Part shown: positions 7,506-15,151 of the stretch, piece by piece
How the letters are laid out: the number at the start of each line of letters is the position of its first letter
How positions within the stretch are numbered: position 1 is the stretch's first letter
Assembly: GCA_964525965.1 (NCBI GenBank)
Contig: CAZGKA010000007.1
Span: 1 to 31,851 of the forward strand
Reading direction: 5' to 3'
From: Methanodesulfokora sp964525965
GTDB lineage: Archaea; Korarchaeota; Korarchaeia; Korarchaeales; Korarchaeaceae
Length of the DNA: 31,851 nt
The notes under the pieces: model-generated
Told to the model about the DNA's origin: nothing
The model's database searches: none
What the model saw: the letters and a program-made list of their open reading frames with translations, nothing else
Translations under genes and position numbers: made by a program

Positions 7506-8558
7506 TCAGAGTCCTATCTCCTTCTTGGCGGAGCTGAAGGCCAGTTTAATGGCCTCCTCAGCTATGGAGTACTGAGATCCGAAAATCATGCCCTCCATCC
7601 TCAGCTCGGCCAGCTTCTCCGGGTTCGGGAGAAGTCTGTGGTTCAACACAGGATACAGGACTGAGTCAACGTCCTCAGGCAGGACCTCGTCACTTCCCCT
7701 CATGGCCGCGCTCACCTTGGCGGCCCTGAGCAGGGCTATGCCCGCCCTCGGGCTCGCCCCCAGTATGAGAAGCTTCCTGACGGGCTCGAATATCTCGGGT
7801 CTCGTGTACCTTATCCCCCTGGTTATGTACTCCAGGGCCCCCTCCGACACGGAGACCCTCTTGGCTATTACCTCCTGGGCCTCCGTCGCCCAAGAAGGCT
7901 GGACCACCTCACTCAGCTCCTCAACAGGTTCAGCGATCCTGTCAGCGTGGAGCCTGAGTATGGACTTCTCGCTCTCCAGGTCCCGGGGATAGCCCACTAT
8001 GATCCTCATCAGGAACCTGTCGAGCTGGGCCTCCGGCAGGGGATATGTGCCCTCCTGCTCGACCGGGTTCTGGGTCGCCACCACGAAGAAGAACTTACCC
8101 TTGCTCCTGTCCTCCAGCTTATAGACCCTGTCGCCTATGGTGACCTCCCTCTCCTGCATGGCTTGGAGGAGGGCCGACTGAGTTCTGGGTATGGCCCTGT
8201 TTATCTCGTCCACTAGGAGGAGGTAGCAGAATATCGGTCCCAACCTGGGTTCGAACCTCATCTCCCTCTGGTTGTAGATCATGCATCCCGTGACGTCGGA
8301 GGGCATGAGGTCTGGGGTGCACTGTATCCTGCTGAAGCCTCTGAACATCTCCAACGAGGTTTTCTGAACCCCGAGAAGGATGGCCAGTCCCTTGGCCATC
8401 GTGGTCTTGGCGATCCCAGGTACGCCCTCCAGCAGAACGTGGCCGTTGGCCAGAAGAGCTGTGAGCATATATCTTATCTCCTTATCGTATCCGATAACAG
8501 CCTTCTTCATCTCAGAGATTATCTCGGAGGATATCTCCCTTACATCGTCTATCTCCAT
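7506..8558 (-). CDS. moxR: MoxR-type AAA+ ATPase
   Basis: A 350-residue AAA_3/MoxR ATPase. Walker A is GVPGIAKT (45-52), Walker B LLLVDE (113-118), sensor 1 VATQNPVEQEG (N164) and then the conserved TYPLPEAQLDRFL; a C-terminal lid with RAGIALL follows. MoxR ATPases act as chaperones that mature or activate partner complexes, typically with von Willebrand A (VWA) proteins. That fits: a DUF58 and two VWA genes lie just across the divergent promoter. The ATG follows the stop codon of the PRC-barrel gene with no gap, so the two are translationally coupled. The last 13 codons form the direct repeat with 6498-6539. Confidence 0.95.
   Translation of the reverse strand: MEIDDVREISSEIISEMKKAVIGYDKEIRYMLTALLANGHVLLEGVPGIAKTTMAKGLAILLGVQKTSLEMFRGFSRIQCTPDLMPSDVTGCMIYNQREMRFEPRLGPIFCYLLLVDEINRAIPRTQSALLQAMQEREVTIGDRVYKLEDRSKGKFFFVVATQNPVEQEGTYPLPEAQLDRFLMRIIVGYPRDLESEKSILRLHADRIAEPVEELSEVVQPSWATEAQEVIAKRVSVSEGALEYITRGIRYTRPEIFEPVRKLLILGASPRAGIALLRAAKVSAAMRGSDEVLPEDVDSVLYPVLNHRLLPNPEKLAELRMEGMIFGSQYSIAEEAIKLAFSSAKKEIGL
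7522..7542 (+). repeat. direct repeat, copy 2 (inside moxR 3' end)
   Basis: Identical over 21 bases to 6514-6534. In moxR it encodes the AFSSAK part of the C-terminus on the minus strand. Confidence 0.9.
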
Positions 8559-9179
8559 CTACCTCACCAGCACGACGTCGCCTATCTTGAGGATCTGACT
8601 CCAAGGGATGTCCCGGCAGATCCTCTCCTCTATATAGCTGGAGAGGTCCCTCTCCATCCCCATCTCCTTCAGTACCTTTTCAACCTCCTCCCTCGGAACC
8701 TTTGGATTTTTGAGGGGGTCCAAGCGGCTCTCCAGCTTGGATCCCAGCTTGGGATCTCTCCTCTTGACGTCCCTCACGAACCTTATCCAGTTGACCACGC
8801 GCTCTCCGACCCTTATCCCCGGCTCCCTAGGTCCTATGACGACGCCGCTCGCCCTGCCCAGAACCGATCCCGACAGGGAGACCACGAGCTTCCCCTTAAC
8901 TTCCTTGAGGTCCTGATACATGGGTTCCTTCGGAGGAATCCCCCGGTAGGAGGCCTCTCTGCTCGTGTTCAGGACGAGCACCATCTCGGGCCCGTCAGCA
9001 ACGCACTCTATCTCCTCAGTTGGGACGACCCCCTTCCTGTCGCTGGATCCCTCGGAGCAGACCTCCAGCTTGACGCCATCGTCCTCTATTATTATCGAAC
9101 TGGCCCTGCCGTACACCAGACCCTCGCTGTCGACGACCAGAGCTCCTCTGAGCTCCTCCTCACCACAGAACTTTGTCAT
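8559..9179 (-). CDS. double PRC-barrel-like protein upstream of moxR
   Basis: With the ATG at 9179 the protein has 206 residues and no membrane segment. Two similar units can be seen: LRGALVVDSEGLVYGRASSI (10-29) leading to ECVADGPEMVLVLN, and VKGKLVVSLSGSVLGRASGV (94-113) leading at the far C-terminus to ILKIGDVVLVR. The pattern 'G..VV...G...GRAS..' with a closing 'IGD.V.V' strand is that of PRC-barrel domains. A basic helical insert (about 135-190) lies inside the second unit. PRC barrels often mediate protein or RNA contacts, so it may be an adaptor for MoxR, whose ATG directly follows its stop. A longer start at 9272 is unlikely, because a TATA-like box lies 27 bases before 9179. Confidence 0.7.
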   Translation of the reverse strand: MTKFCGEEELRGALVVDSEGLVYGRASSIIIEDDGVKLEVCSEGSSDRKGVVPTEEIECVADGPEMVLVLNTSREASYRGIPPKEPMYQDLKEVKGKLVVSLSGSVLGRASGVVIGPREPGIRVGERVVNWIRFVRDVKRRDPKLGSKLESRLDPLKNPKVPREEVEKVLKEMGMERDLSSYIEERICRDIPWSQILKIGDVVLVR

Positions 9180-9199
9180 CGACAGATTTAATATTGAGG

Positions 9200-9209
9200 G
9201 AGTTAAAAA
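9200..9209. promoter_or_regulatory. shared promoter of the divergent MoxR/VWA locus
   Basis: AGTTAAAAAT on the plus strand reads ATTTTTAACT on the minus strand. Its centre is 27 bases before the PRC-barrel ATG (9179), implying a leaderless message. On the other side it lies about 35 bases before the DUF58 ATG (9241). One short element could serve both directions; a second A/T block (GATTTAATATT, 9184-9194) is an alternative for the plus strand. Confidence 0.55.
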
Positions 9210-9240
9210 TCTGTTTGTGGAGATCTGTAAGATCGCTCCC

Positions 9241-10071
9241 ATGATTATAGAGACCGCTAGAAGGCTGGCCAACCCCTACATCGTGGGAGAGACCTCCATA
9301 AGAGCCAGGGGAATAGGAGTGGAGCCCGAGGACTACAGGGACTACATGGAGGGAGACGACATAAGGTTCGTGGACTGGAAGCTTTCAAGCAGGGCTGTAG
9401 GCCCCGATGGAGAGCAGAGAATACTTCTGAGGGAGAGAAGGGCTGAAAGATCCATGAAAATTGTGGTGGTCGTGGACCTCTCATCCTCGATGATGTACAA
9501 ATCCAAGATGATCACGGCCCTTCACGTGCTCTCCTTCATCTCCTCCATGGCCCTGGGGTTGAAGGATAGGATTCTCCTGATTTTAGCTGGGAGAAGGATC
9601 AGATCCATGCAGGTATCCCCCGAGACGGCTCCCCACGTCCTAGTGGCGAGCGTGTGCAGATCCATGGACTGGGGCGGAGAGCTCGATCTGAGGGCTCTCG
9701 CCGGCCTTCTGGTGAGGCTGGGCAGGCAGCCTGTCCTTCTACTGAGCGACACAGCTCACGAAGTGGAGGAGATCGGGAAGTTCATGAGAACGATCAAATC
9801 CCCCGGGAGAGGGGTTGGTCTGGTGTTCTGCTCTGATCCCAGCGAGGTCAGGCCTCCGGAGGGATCAGCCCTCCTGGTCGGATCTGAGGGAGGGATCTCC
9901 AGCCTGGAGGGGATCAGGAGGGTCGTGGAGGAGCACCGATCGAGGTTGTTCGCTCTCATGAAAGCCTTCCTCGTACCCCACATCGAGATCATTAGCCTTG
10001 AGCAGGCCAGGAGATTCAGTTATAGGCTTATGATGCTTTATCTGGTGGTCAGGAATGCCTCGTTCCAGTAA
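9241..10071 (+). CDS. DUF58 protein with VWA-like fold
   Basis: A 276-residue DUF58 protein. The family signature EDYRDYMEGDDIRFVDWKLSSR (split around 30-51) is plain, followed by a VWA-type metal site DLSSS (79-83) and a Rossmann-like remainder (LLILAGRR, PVLLLSDT). DUF58 proteins are regular partners of MoxR ATPases, encoded next to them. No membrane segment is present in this form, unlike many bacterial DUF58 proteins. The frame is open upstream to 8965, but that part is antisense to the PRC gene; the ATG at 9241 is the sensible start, with GTG 9217 possible. The gene overlaps the next one by 17 bases. Confidence 0.88.
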   Translation: MIIETARRLANPYIVGETSIRARGIGVEPEDYRDYMEGDDIRFVDWKLSSRAVGPDGEQRILLRERRAERSMKIVVVVDLSSSMMYKSKMITALHVLSFISSMALGLKDRILLILAGRRIRSMQVSPETAPHVLVASVCRSMDWGGELDLRALAGLLVRLGRQPVLLLSDTAHEVEEIGKFMRTIKSPGRGVGLVFCSDPSEVRPPEGSALLVGSEGGISSLEGIRRVVEEHRSRLFALMKAFLVPHIEIISLEQARRFSYRLMMLYLVVRNASFQ

Positions 10072-10957
10072 GGTCCTCACGATGGCTGTCGGGGCGGCTG
10101 TAGCTGTTCTCATCCTTCTGTTCATCTACCCCTCGCTCGTGAGCCCGGCATCCGGCGTCAAGGTCGAGCACCTCAAGCTGCTCCTTCCTGGCTCGCAGCT
10201 CTCCTCGATGGCCCTCAACACATCTTCCTATCAGGCCTGGAGATCGCTTTCGTCCCCCGTCAACAGAACCGCCGTCAGTGCTGCTCTGTCGATGGCCGAG
10301 AAGGCTGAGGACATGCTCAAGAAGGCTCTGAAGGCGAGCTCTCTGATACACGGTGATCTCGGCCGGAGAATAGCCAGAAGCTCGGATGCCTACCTGAAAA
10401 TGGACGAGTCAGCCATAAACCTGAGCTCCTCTGCTGATCTGCTCGATCCGTCCAGAAAGGATGTTGAGGAGGCCTTGAACCTCCTGATAGCGGGCAACGT
10501 GAGTGAGGCCCTTTCCCACTGGATGAAGGTCAGAAACAACGTTCTGAAGGCTTATGAGCTCGTGCTCGATTCCCTCTCGAAGCTTGAAAAGGTGAACAAT
10601 AGCGATCTGCTATCTGATGAGCACAGGGTCATGTTGGATGAGGCCAGAAACAGGACTTCTGCCTTAGCGAGCGAATTGGCGCAGATAATCCTCCTATTCG
10701 AGACCGTTAGAAAGAACCCTGAAAACGCTCAGCAGGTGATAAAGGCCTATCTCAACGCCAGAAATGGAAGGAAAAGCTCTGTAACCCCAAATCAAAATCT
10801 CATAAATGCCGCGAACAGACTGGATCCATCCAAGGGAGGGAGGTTCTCCTACCAGATCAGTCTCTTCAAGGAGATGATTGAATACTTCTCGAAGGGAGGA
10901 GAGAACGCCTCTGGCAAGGGCGCCGGTGCTGGATGGAAGGGTAGGCCAGATGACTGA
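10055..10957 (+). CDS. membrane-anchored extracytoplasmic helical protein
   Basis: I do not recognise a named family. The 300-residue product starts with a single hydrophobic segment (about 8-31, MAVGAAVAVLILLFIYPSLV), a signal anchor or signal peptide, followed by a long helical, coiled-coil-prone domain rich in Ala, Leu, Ser, Lys and Glu. Seven N-x-S/T sequons (for example NTS, NRT, NLS, NVS, NNS, NAS) fit an exported, glycosylated archaeal protein. The C-terminus is a Gly/Lys-rich tail. GGTGG upstream of the ATG at 10055 supports this start; ATG 10082 is an alternative. It lies between DUF58 and two VWA genes with overlapping ends, so it is probably a structural part of the same complex. 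Confidence 0.75.
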   Translation: MPRSSKVLTMAVGAAVAVLILLFIYPSLVSPASGVKVEHLKLLLPGSQLSSMALNTSSYQAWRSLSSPVNRTAVSAALSMAEKAEDMLKKALKASSLIHGDLGRRIARSSDAYLKMDESAINLSSSADLLDPSRKDVEEALNLLIAGNVSEALSHWMKVRNNVLKAYELVLDSLSKLEKVNNSDLLSDEHRVMLDEARNRTSALASELAQIILLFETVRKNPENAQQVIKAYLNARNGRKSSVTPNQNLINAANRLDPSKGGRFSYQISLFKEMIEYFSKGGENASGKGAGAGWKGRPDD

Positions 10958-11837
10958 ACTTCTGTTTGATCACCCGCAGCTCCTGCTGCTGATTCCTCCC
11001 CTCGAAGCTGGAGTTCTGATCCTGATCCTCAGACTGAGGAGGAACGTTGACCTCCTGAAGAGGAGCCTCAAGTTCGTGAGGGTCACCAGGTGGAGGTTCC
11101 TCTTCTGGGCAACTCTTGCGGGCAAGTTTCTGCTCGTGATCGTGGCAATCATGCTGATAGCTTCTCCCTATCTGCTCACGGTCGAGAAGAGGAGCATCAC
11201 CGTCGAGGAGGCCATGAGCCGGAGGTGCACGGTGATAGTTCTCCTGGACGTCTCCAAGAGCATGAGCTACGATGACAGGTTCAGCATGGAGATGGAGGTT
11301 CTAAGGGAGATCGTGAGGAACCTGAGGAACTCCAGCCTCATAATCGTGAAGTTCGCTGGGATGAGCGAGGTCGTTTACGCAGGTAACGGGGAAAACCTCG
11401 GGCTCGAGCTGAGCCCCAACGAGACGTACACCTCGATAGGGGACGCCCTCATGTTCGCGAGGGGTCTGGCCCGCGGCCCCTCCGTCGTCATTCTGCTGTC
11501 TGACGGGGGAAACAACGGGGGATCTGATCCCATCAAGGCTGCTGAAGCCCTGAAAAAATCCAAAATTCCTGTGATAGCCGTGCAGATAGGAGAAGGTGCC
11601 AGCACCAATGCCTCCCTCATGAGGAGCATCGCTGAGATCACCGGAGGGAAGTTCTTCCTAGGAGTGCCCGACCTCAAGTCGATAGGTGAGGTGATAGTGA
11701 GCTCTGGCAAGTACGCAGCTCTCAAGGCCAGCGGCAGGGCGGAGGTCAAAGTCCTGAGGAGGGACTACGATACACCGAGAGATCTGCTCATGATCCTGCT
11801 AGTTGCGCTCGTGATCCTCGAGCTGGCGGGTGGTTGA
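10950..11837 (+). CDS. membrane-anchored VWA protein (BatA/BatB-like), first copy
   Basis: Starting at the ATG at 10950, which overlaps the previous stop by eight bases (ATGACTGA), the protein has 295 residues. Two membrane segments (about 9-28 and 52-75) precede a VWA domain with a complete metal-ion-dependent adhesion site: DVSKS (100-104), the threonine region ETYTSIGDAL and LLSDGGNNGG. A last hydrophobic helix lies near the C-terminus (LLMILLVALVILELAG). This layout is that of BatA/BatB-type partners of MoxR in the aerotolerance-type operons. The VWA domain would lie outside the membrane or bind peptide partners through Mg2+. An upstream frame to 10878 is shadow. Confidence 0.9.
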   Translation: MTELLFDHPQLLLLIPPLEAGVLILILRLRRNVDLLKRSLKFVRVTRWRFLFWATLAGKFLLVIVAIMLIASPYLLTVEKRSITVEEAMSRRCTVIVLLDVSKSMSYDDRFSMEMEVLREIVRNLRNSSLIIVKFAGMSEVVYAGNGENLGLELSPNETYTSIGDALMFARGLARGPSVVILLSDGGNNGGSDPIKAAEALKKSKIPVIAVQIGEGASTNASLMRSIAEITGGKFFLGVPDLKSIGEVIVSSGKYAALKASGRAEVKVLRRDYDTPRDLLMILLVALVILELAGG

Positions 11838-11838
11838 G

Positions 11839-12795
11839 ATGGACTACATGTGGGTGATCGTCCTCATCGCGGGAGCTCTGGCCATAGCGCTGAGCTATAA
11901 ACTCGTGAGGAGGCTCAGGACCTCGCTCGTGTTCGAGTACCCCTTAGCGTTCCTGACATCCAGAAGAGAGGATGTGAGCCGGAAGAGGCTCCTCCTCAAG
12001 GTTATCGTGCTGGCCCTCCTCCTGGCCGTAGTTCTCTCACCGACCATCACTGTGAAGAGGAGGGTCACGATCAACTCCACCGAGAAGGTCAACTTTCGGG
12101 TGAATCTGGGGAGGCCTGCCGTCGTTCTGGTCGTGGACGTCTCCGGCAGCATGGGAGAGAGGATCCCGGGGGGCGTCAAGATAGAGGCCGCCAAGAAGGC
12201 CCTGAGGAAGTTCTTAGATGAGCTGAACGAAAGCATAGATGTCGGGTTGATCACGTTCTCGGGATCTGTCGTCGATCAGGTGCCGATAACGAGCAACAGG
12301 AGCGCTGTGCTTAGAGTTGTGGAGAGGATGAAACCGATCGGCGGAACGATGTACACCTACCCCCTGATGACGGCGCTCTCCTGGCTCAGGCCCTACAGAT
12401 ATCTCAACCTCTCCTGTGCCGTGATATTCGTGACCGATGGCTATCCGGCCGATCCAGGATACAGAGATCTCCTAAGCGACTTCAGAAGGGATAAGATACC
12501 GATCTACGTGCTGTACATTGGACCTGGTGGGGACAGGGGCGAGATGGAGGCCAAGTACATGGCTAACCAGACCAAGGGCAAGGAGTACACGGTCAACAGC
12601 GTGAGCGCCATGGTGTCGAGGCTGTCCAAACTGTCAAAGAGCTTGAGCAAAACCCTTACTCAAAAGATATCCTTCAGAACAAGCTATTATGTGGAAAAAA
12701 GAATTTCCCTATCGGATTATCTGGTTCCGTTTCTCATAATTGCCAGCTTCGTCCTGTGGACGTTGACGCTCAGGGAGGAGAGGACCTTCTTCTGA
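11839..12795 (+). CDS. membrane-anchored VWA protein (BatA/BatB-like), second copy
   Basis: This 318-residue protein is built like the gene before it: membrane segments at about 5-20 and 52-68, a VWA domain with DVSGS (100-104), the TMYTYPL threonine region and VTDGYPAD, and one C-terminal membrane helix (YLVPFLIIASFVLWTLTL). A GTG at 11830 is in frame, but the ATG at 11839 begins one base after the previous stop, so coupling favours it. The two VWA proteins may form a heterodimer handled by MoxR. The end of the gene overlaps the convergent gene by 26 bases, so both stops lie in the other's coding region. Confidence 0.9.
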   Translation: MDYMWVIVLIAGALAIALSYKLVRRLRTSLVFEYPLAFLTSRREDVSRKRLLLKVIVLALLLAVVLSPTITVKRRVTINSTEKVNFRVNLGRPAVVLVVDVSGSMGERIPGGVKIEAAKKALRKFLDELNESIDVGLITFSGSVVDQVPITSNRSAVLRVVERMKPIGGTMYTYPLMTALSWLRPYRYLNLSCAVIFVTDGYPADPGYRDLLSDFRRDKIPIYVLYIGPGGDRGEMEAKYMANQTKGKEYTVNSVSAMVSRLSKLSKSLSKTLTQKISFRTSYYVEKRISLSDYLVPFLIIASFVLWTLTLREERTFF

Positions 12796-13492
12796 GCCTG
12801 GATGGATAGCTCCTGATCCTCTCCACCAGCTCCCTGATGTCCTCTGGATTCCTGATGTAGTGCAGGGCTAGGAGGAGTGCTCCGGCAGCCATCAGGTAGA
12901 GGGTCCTGATCTTCTGATCAAGCTCAGGATGAGCGATCGCTATAACCGTAGGGGTACCGGTGATTAGGCAGGACTGGTTTGGAGAGGCCTTCAGCTTTCC
13001 GTATATCACGGCAAAAATCTTTCTTCCCGTCAGGTTCTCCAGGGGTATTTGGCCCTCGTAGTACGTTCCGGATAGAGGAATTGACGTTGCTTTTCTCCTG
13101 AGCTTGACCTTAGCCAGGCTGAACTTGTTGAGGAACTGGCTCATGTTCTGAGCGACGCTCATTGACTGGAGTAGCTTGCAGTCGAGGAGGTACCCCCACA
13201 CTCCCTGAGAGGAGAGGACATTTCCCGAAGGTATGTTGACGCTGAAGTCCATGTAGAGCTTCACTCCCTTGACCCTGCCCACCTTGAAGCAGGATGATAC
13301 GGAGAACACCCTGCATGGAGGAAGGATCTGACCGCCGGTCTTGTTCCCCACGTTGATTACTACCGGAGTGGACGAGAGTGACTGGGAGATCCAGGATCTG
13401 TAAACAACAGATCCGTCCATGAGGCTCATGCTGGCCAGAGCTGCCAGCCCAACTATCACGAGCAGAATTCCTGCGTACCTCAACACTCTCAT
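12770..13492 (-). CDS. exported membrane-anchored protein of the ABC-2 operon
   Basis: I do not recognise a family for this 240-residue protein. It has one N-terminal membrane segment (about 7-25), an extracytoplasmic part (about 30-195) with several N-x-S/T sequons and four to five cysteines (PPCRVFSVSSCF, LLDCKLL, NQSCLI) that could form disulfides, and a C-terminal membrane helix (about 198-213, TLYLMAAGALLLALHYI) before an Arg-rich cytoplasmic tail. Its ATG overlaps the stop of the ABC permease (ATGA), so it should work with that transporter. The 3' end overlaps the second VWA gene on the other strand by 26 bases. Confidence 0.75.
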   Translation of the reverse strand: MRVLRYAGILLVIVGLAALASMSLMDGSVVYRSWISQSLSSTPVVINVGNKTGGQILPPCRVFSVSSCFKVGRVKGVKLYMDFSVNIPSGNVLSSQGVWGYLLDCKLLQSMSVAQNMSQFLNKFSLAKVKLRRKATSIPLSGTYYEGQIPLENLTGRKIFAVIYGKLKASPNQSCLITGTPTVIAIAHPELDQKIRTLYLMAAGALLLALHYIRNPEDIRELVERIRSYPSRLRRRSSPP

Positions 13493-14253
13493 ATCACCTC
13501 GAACCTGAACTTGAAGTAAGCTAGGTAAAGGCCCTGAATGACTGCTGCCAGAACCACAGCTGCCTGAGCTCCTGCCGTAGGGCTCAGAGTCGTGTTGTAT
13601 GGGGTGGTTGAAGCCATCAGCGGATAGAGGACCGCCATCGCTATGGAAGCGGCGTCGCTCACGTACCTAGTCGGAGCGAAGATGGATATCGCAGTTGCAA
13701 GCAGAAACGGAAGGAAGAACATCAGAAGGAGACAGACCGCCAGTACAAGCCACGATCTCCTCGTAGCTGAGGCCATGAGCACTATGGAAGAGATCACGAG
13801 CATCTGCGATAGCAGAAGAAGGAAATTCCTCAGGATACCGCTTGGGAGATGAGGTAGGTAGCACATGAGGGGGATCACTATCGAGAGGACGCACAGTACT
13901 GAAGGAGCCCATGAGGTCAATATCATCCATGATATCGCCACGTCAGTGCGGCTCATCGGCTGAGAGAGGTGGAACAGAGCGGAAGACCTTAGATCATTCG
14001 CCATTGAGATTGCTGATACCAGAACCATCAGGGCGAAGAGAAATCCTGCCATGGAGAAGTACTGGATCACTGCATAGTTGTGATAGGGAGGAGAGAGAGG
14101 AGAGAACGTCTGCACGCTCGATGCCACCAAGCTCTCCATCAGGAAGTACGGTGATGAGAAGGAGACTATGAAGACCACTATCAGATAGGAGTACGTGATC
14201 CAGCGGAACCTCTTCCCGATGTAAAGACCGATCTTAACTGCTGACTTGAGCAT
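13489..14253 (-). CDS. ABC-2 type transporter permease
   Basis: A 254-residue protein with about six membrane segments and the typical ABC-2 layout: an N-terminal segment (ITYSYLIVVFIVSFSSPY), a large loop (about 45-65), then clusters of helices including ALMVLVSAISMANDLRSSALFHLS with the RSS..LF.L.QP.SR motif. The gene starts inside the end of the ATPase gene (20-base overlap) and its stop overlaps the next ATG by four. It would form the membrane channel of an exporter driven by the ATPase encoded just upstream; the cargo is unknown. Confidence 0.88.
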   Translation of the reverse strand: MLKSAVKIGLYIGKRFRWITYSYLIVVFIVSFSSPYFLMESLVASSVQTFSPLSPPYHNYAVIQYFSMAGFLFALMVLVSAISMANDLRSSALFHLSQPMSRTDVAISWMILTSWAPSVLCVLSIVIPLMCYLPHLPSGILRNFLLLLSQMLVISSIVLMASATRRSWLVLAVCLLLMFFLPFLLATAISIFAPTRYVSDAASIAMAVLYPLMASTTPYNTTLSPTAGAQAAVVLAAVIQGLYLAYFKFRFEVI

Positions 14254-15145
14254 TAACCACCACCTTCGTGTAGATGTCCTGCAGACTGCTGGTCCTGAAT
14301 CTGACGGGTAATCCCCTGGATACGAGCTCTTCCTCTATGTCCTTCATCCTGTGGGAGCCAAGCTTCACCAGCAACCCCCCGTCCACTATCTCCACCCCTA
14401 TAACACCCTCCATGGATATGAGCTCAGAGGCCAAACCCCTGGGCTCGCCAACTTTCACCTCGAGGACGACAGCTCCTCCATGTCTTTCAGCCAGCTCCTG
14501 GAGACTTCCCTGCTCCACAACCCTTCCCCTGCTTATGAGGATTGCGTGGTCGCATATCCTCTCCAGCTCCGGTATTATGTGGGAGGACACCAGGACTGTG
14601 ACGTCGAGCTCCTTGCTGAGGAGGGATATCAGGTCGAGTATCTCCATTCTAGCAGCCGGATCCAGGTTTGCTGTGGGTTCATCCAACAGCAGAACTTCGG
14701 GATCTCCCATTATCGCTACAGCGAGTCCGAGTCTCTGGAGATATCCTCTGGACAGAGCGGAGACCTTTGTGTTTCCATACTCTTTGAGTCCCGTGAGGCT
14801 TAGGGCTCTATCAACTGATTCAGTGCCTAGATCCCTCAGTTTAGCCACATACCTTAGCAGATCCCTGACCCTGAATCCCCTAGGATACACGGGTCTCTCG
14901 TGAAGGACCCCGACGGATCTCCTTACTTCAACCCCCTCGGTCCAGGGATCCATCCCCAGAACCCTAACCCTCCCGCTGTTGGGCCTGAGGAGGCCTAGGA
15001 GCACCTTTATGGTGGTGGTCTTTCCGGCTCCGTTCGGTCCCAGGAGAGCCGTCACAGATCCCCTCTTCACGTAGAAGGTGGCGTCCCTCACGGCATACGT
15101 TCTGCCGAACTTTTTGGTGAGTCCCTCGACGTAAATGGCCTCCAA
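14234..15145 (-). CDS. ABC-2 type transporter ATPase
   Basis: A 303-residue ATP-binding subunit. Walker A GPNGAGKT (36-43), signature LSRGY (131-135), Walker B VLLLDEPTANLD (151-162) and the H-loop SSHI (H189) are intact. The usual Q-loop glutamine region reads GVLHERPVY. The C-terminal 80 residues form the added regulatory domain common in exporter-type (CcmA/NatA-like) ATPases. The start is a TTG at 15145, seven bases after the homoserine dehydrogenase stop and preceded by GTAGGGTGA. It pairs with the permease that overlaps its end. Confidence 0.93.
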   Translation of the reverse strand: MEAIYVEGLTKKFGRTYAVRDATFYVKRGSVTALLGPNGAGKTTTIKVLLGLLRPNSGRVRVLGMDPWTEGVEVRRSVGVLHERPVYPRGFRVRDLLRYVAKLRDLGTESVDRALSLTGLKEYGNTKVSALSRGYLQRLGLAVAIMGDPEVLLLDEPTANLDPAARMEILDLISLLSKELDVTVLVSSHIIPELERICDHAILISRGRVVEQGSLQELAERHGGAVVLEVKVGEPRGLASELISMEGVIGVEIVDGGLLVKLGSHRMKDIEEELVSRGLPVRFRTSSLQDIYTKVVVNAQVSS

Positions 15146-15151
15146 CGGAGT

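Noticed and set aside
8439..9191. Open frame of 250 codons on the plus strand across moxR and the PRC gene
   Set aside because: It is antisense to two recognisable proteins and shows no family motif; it results from G/C-biased third positions.
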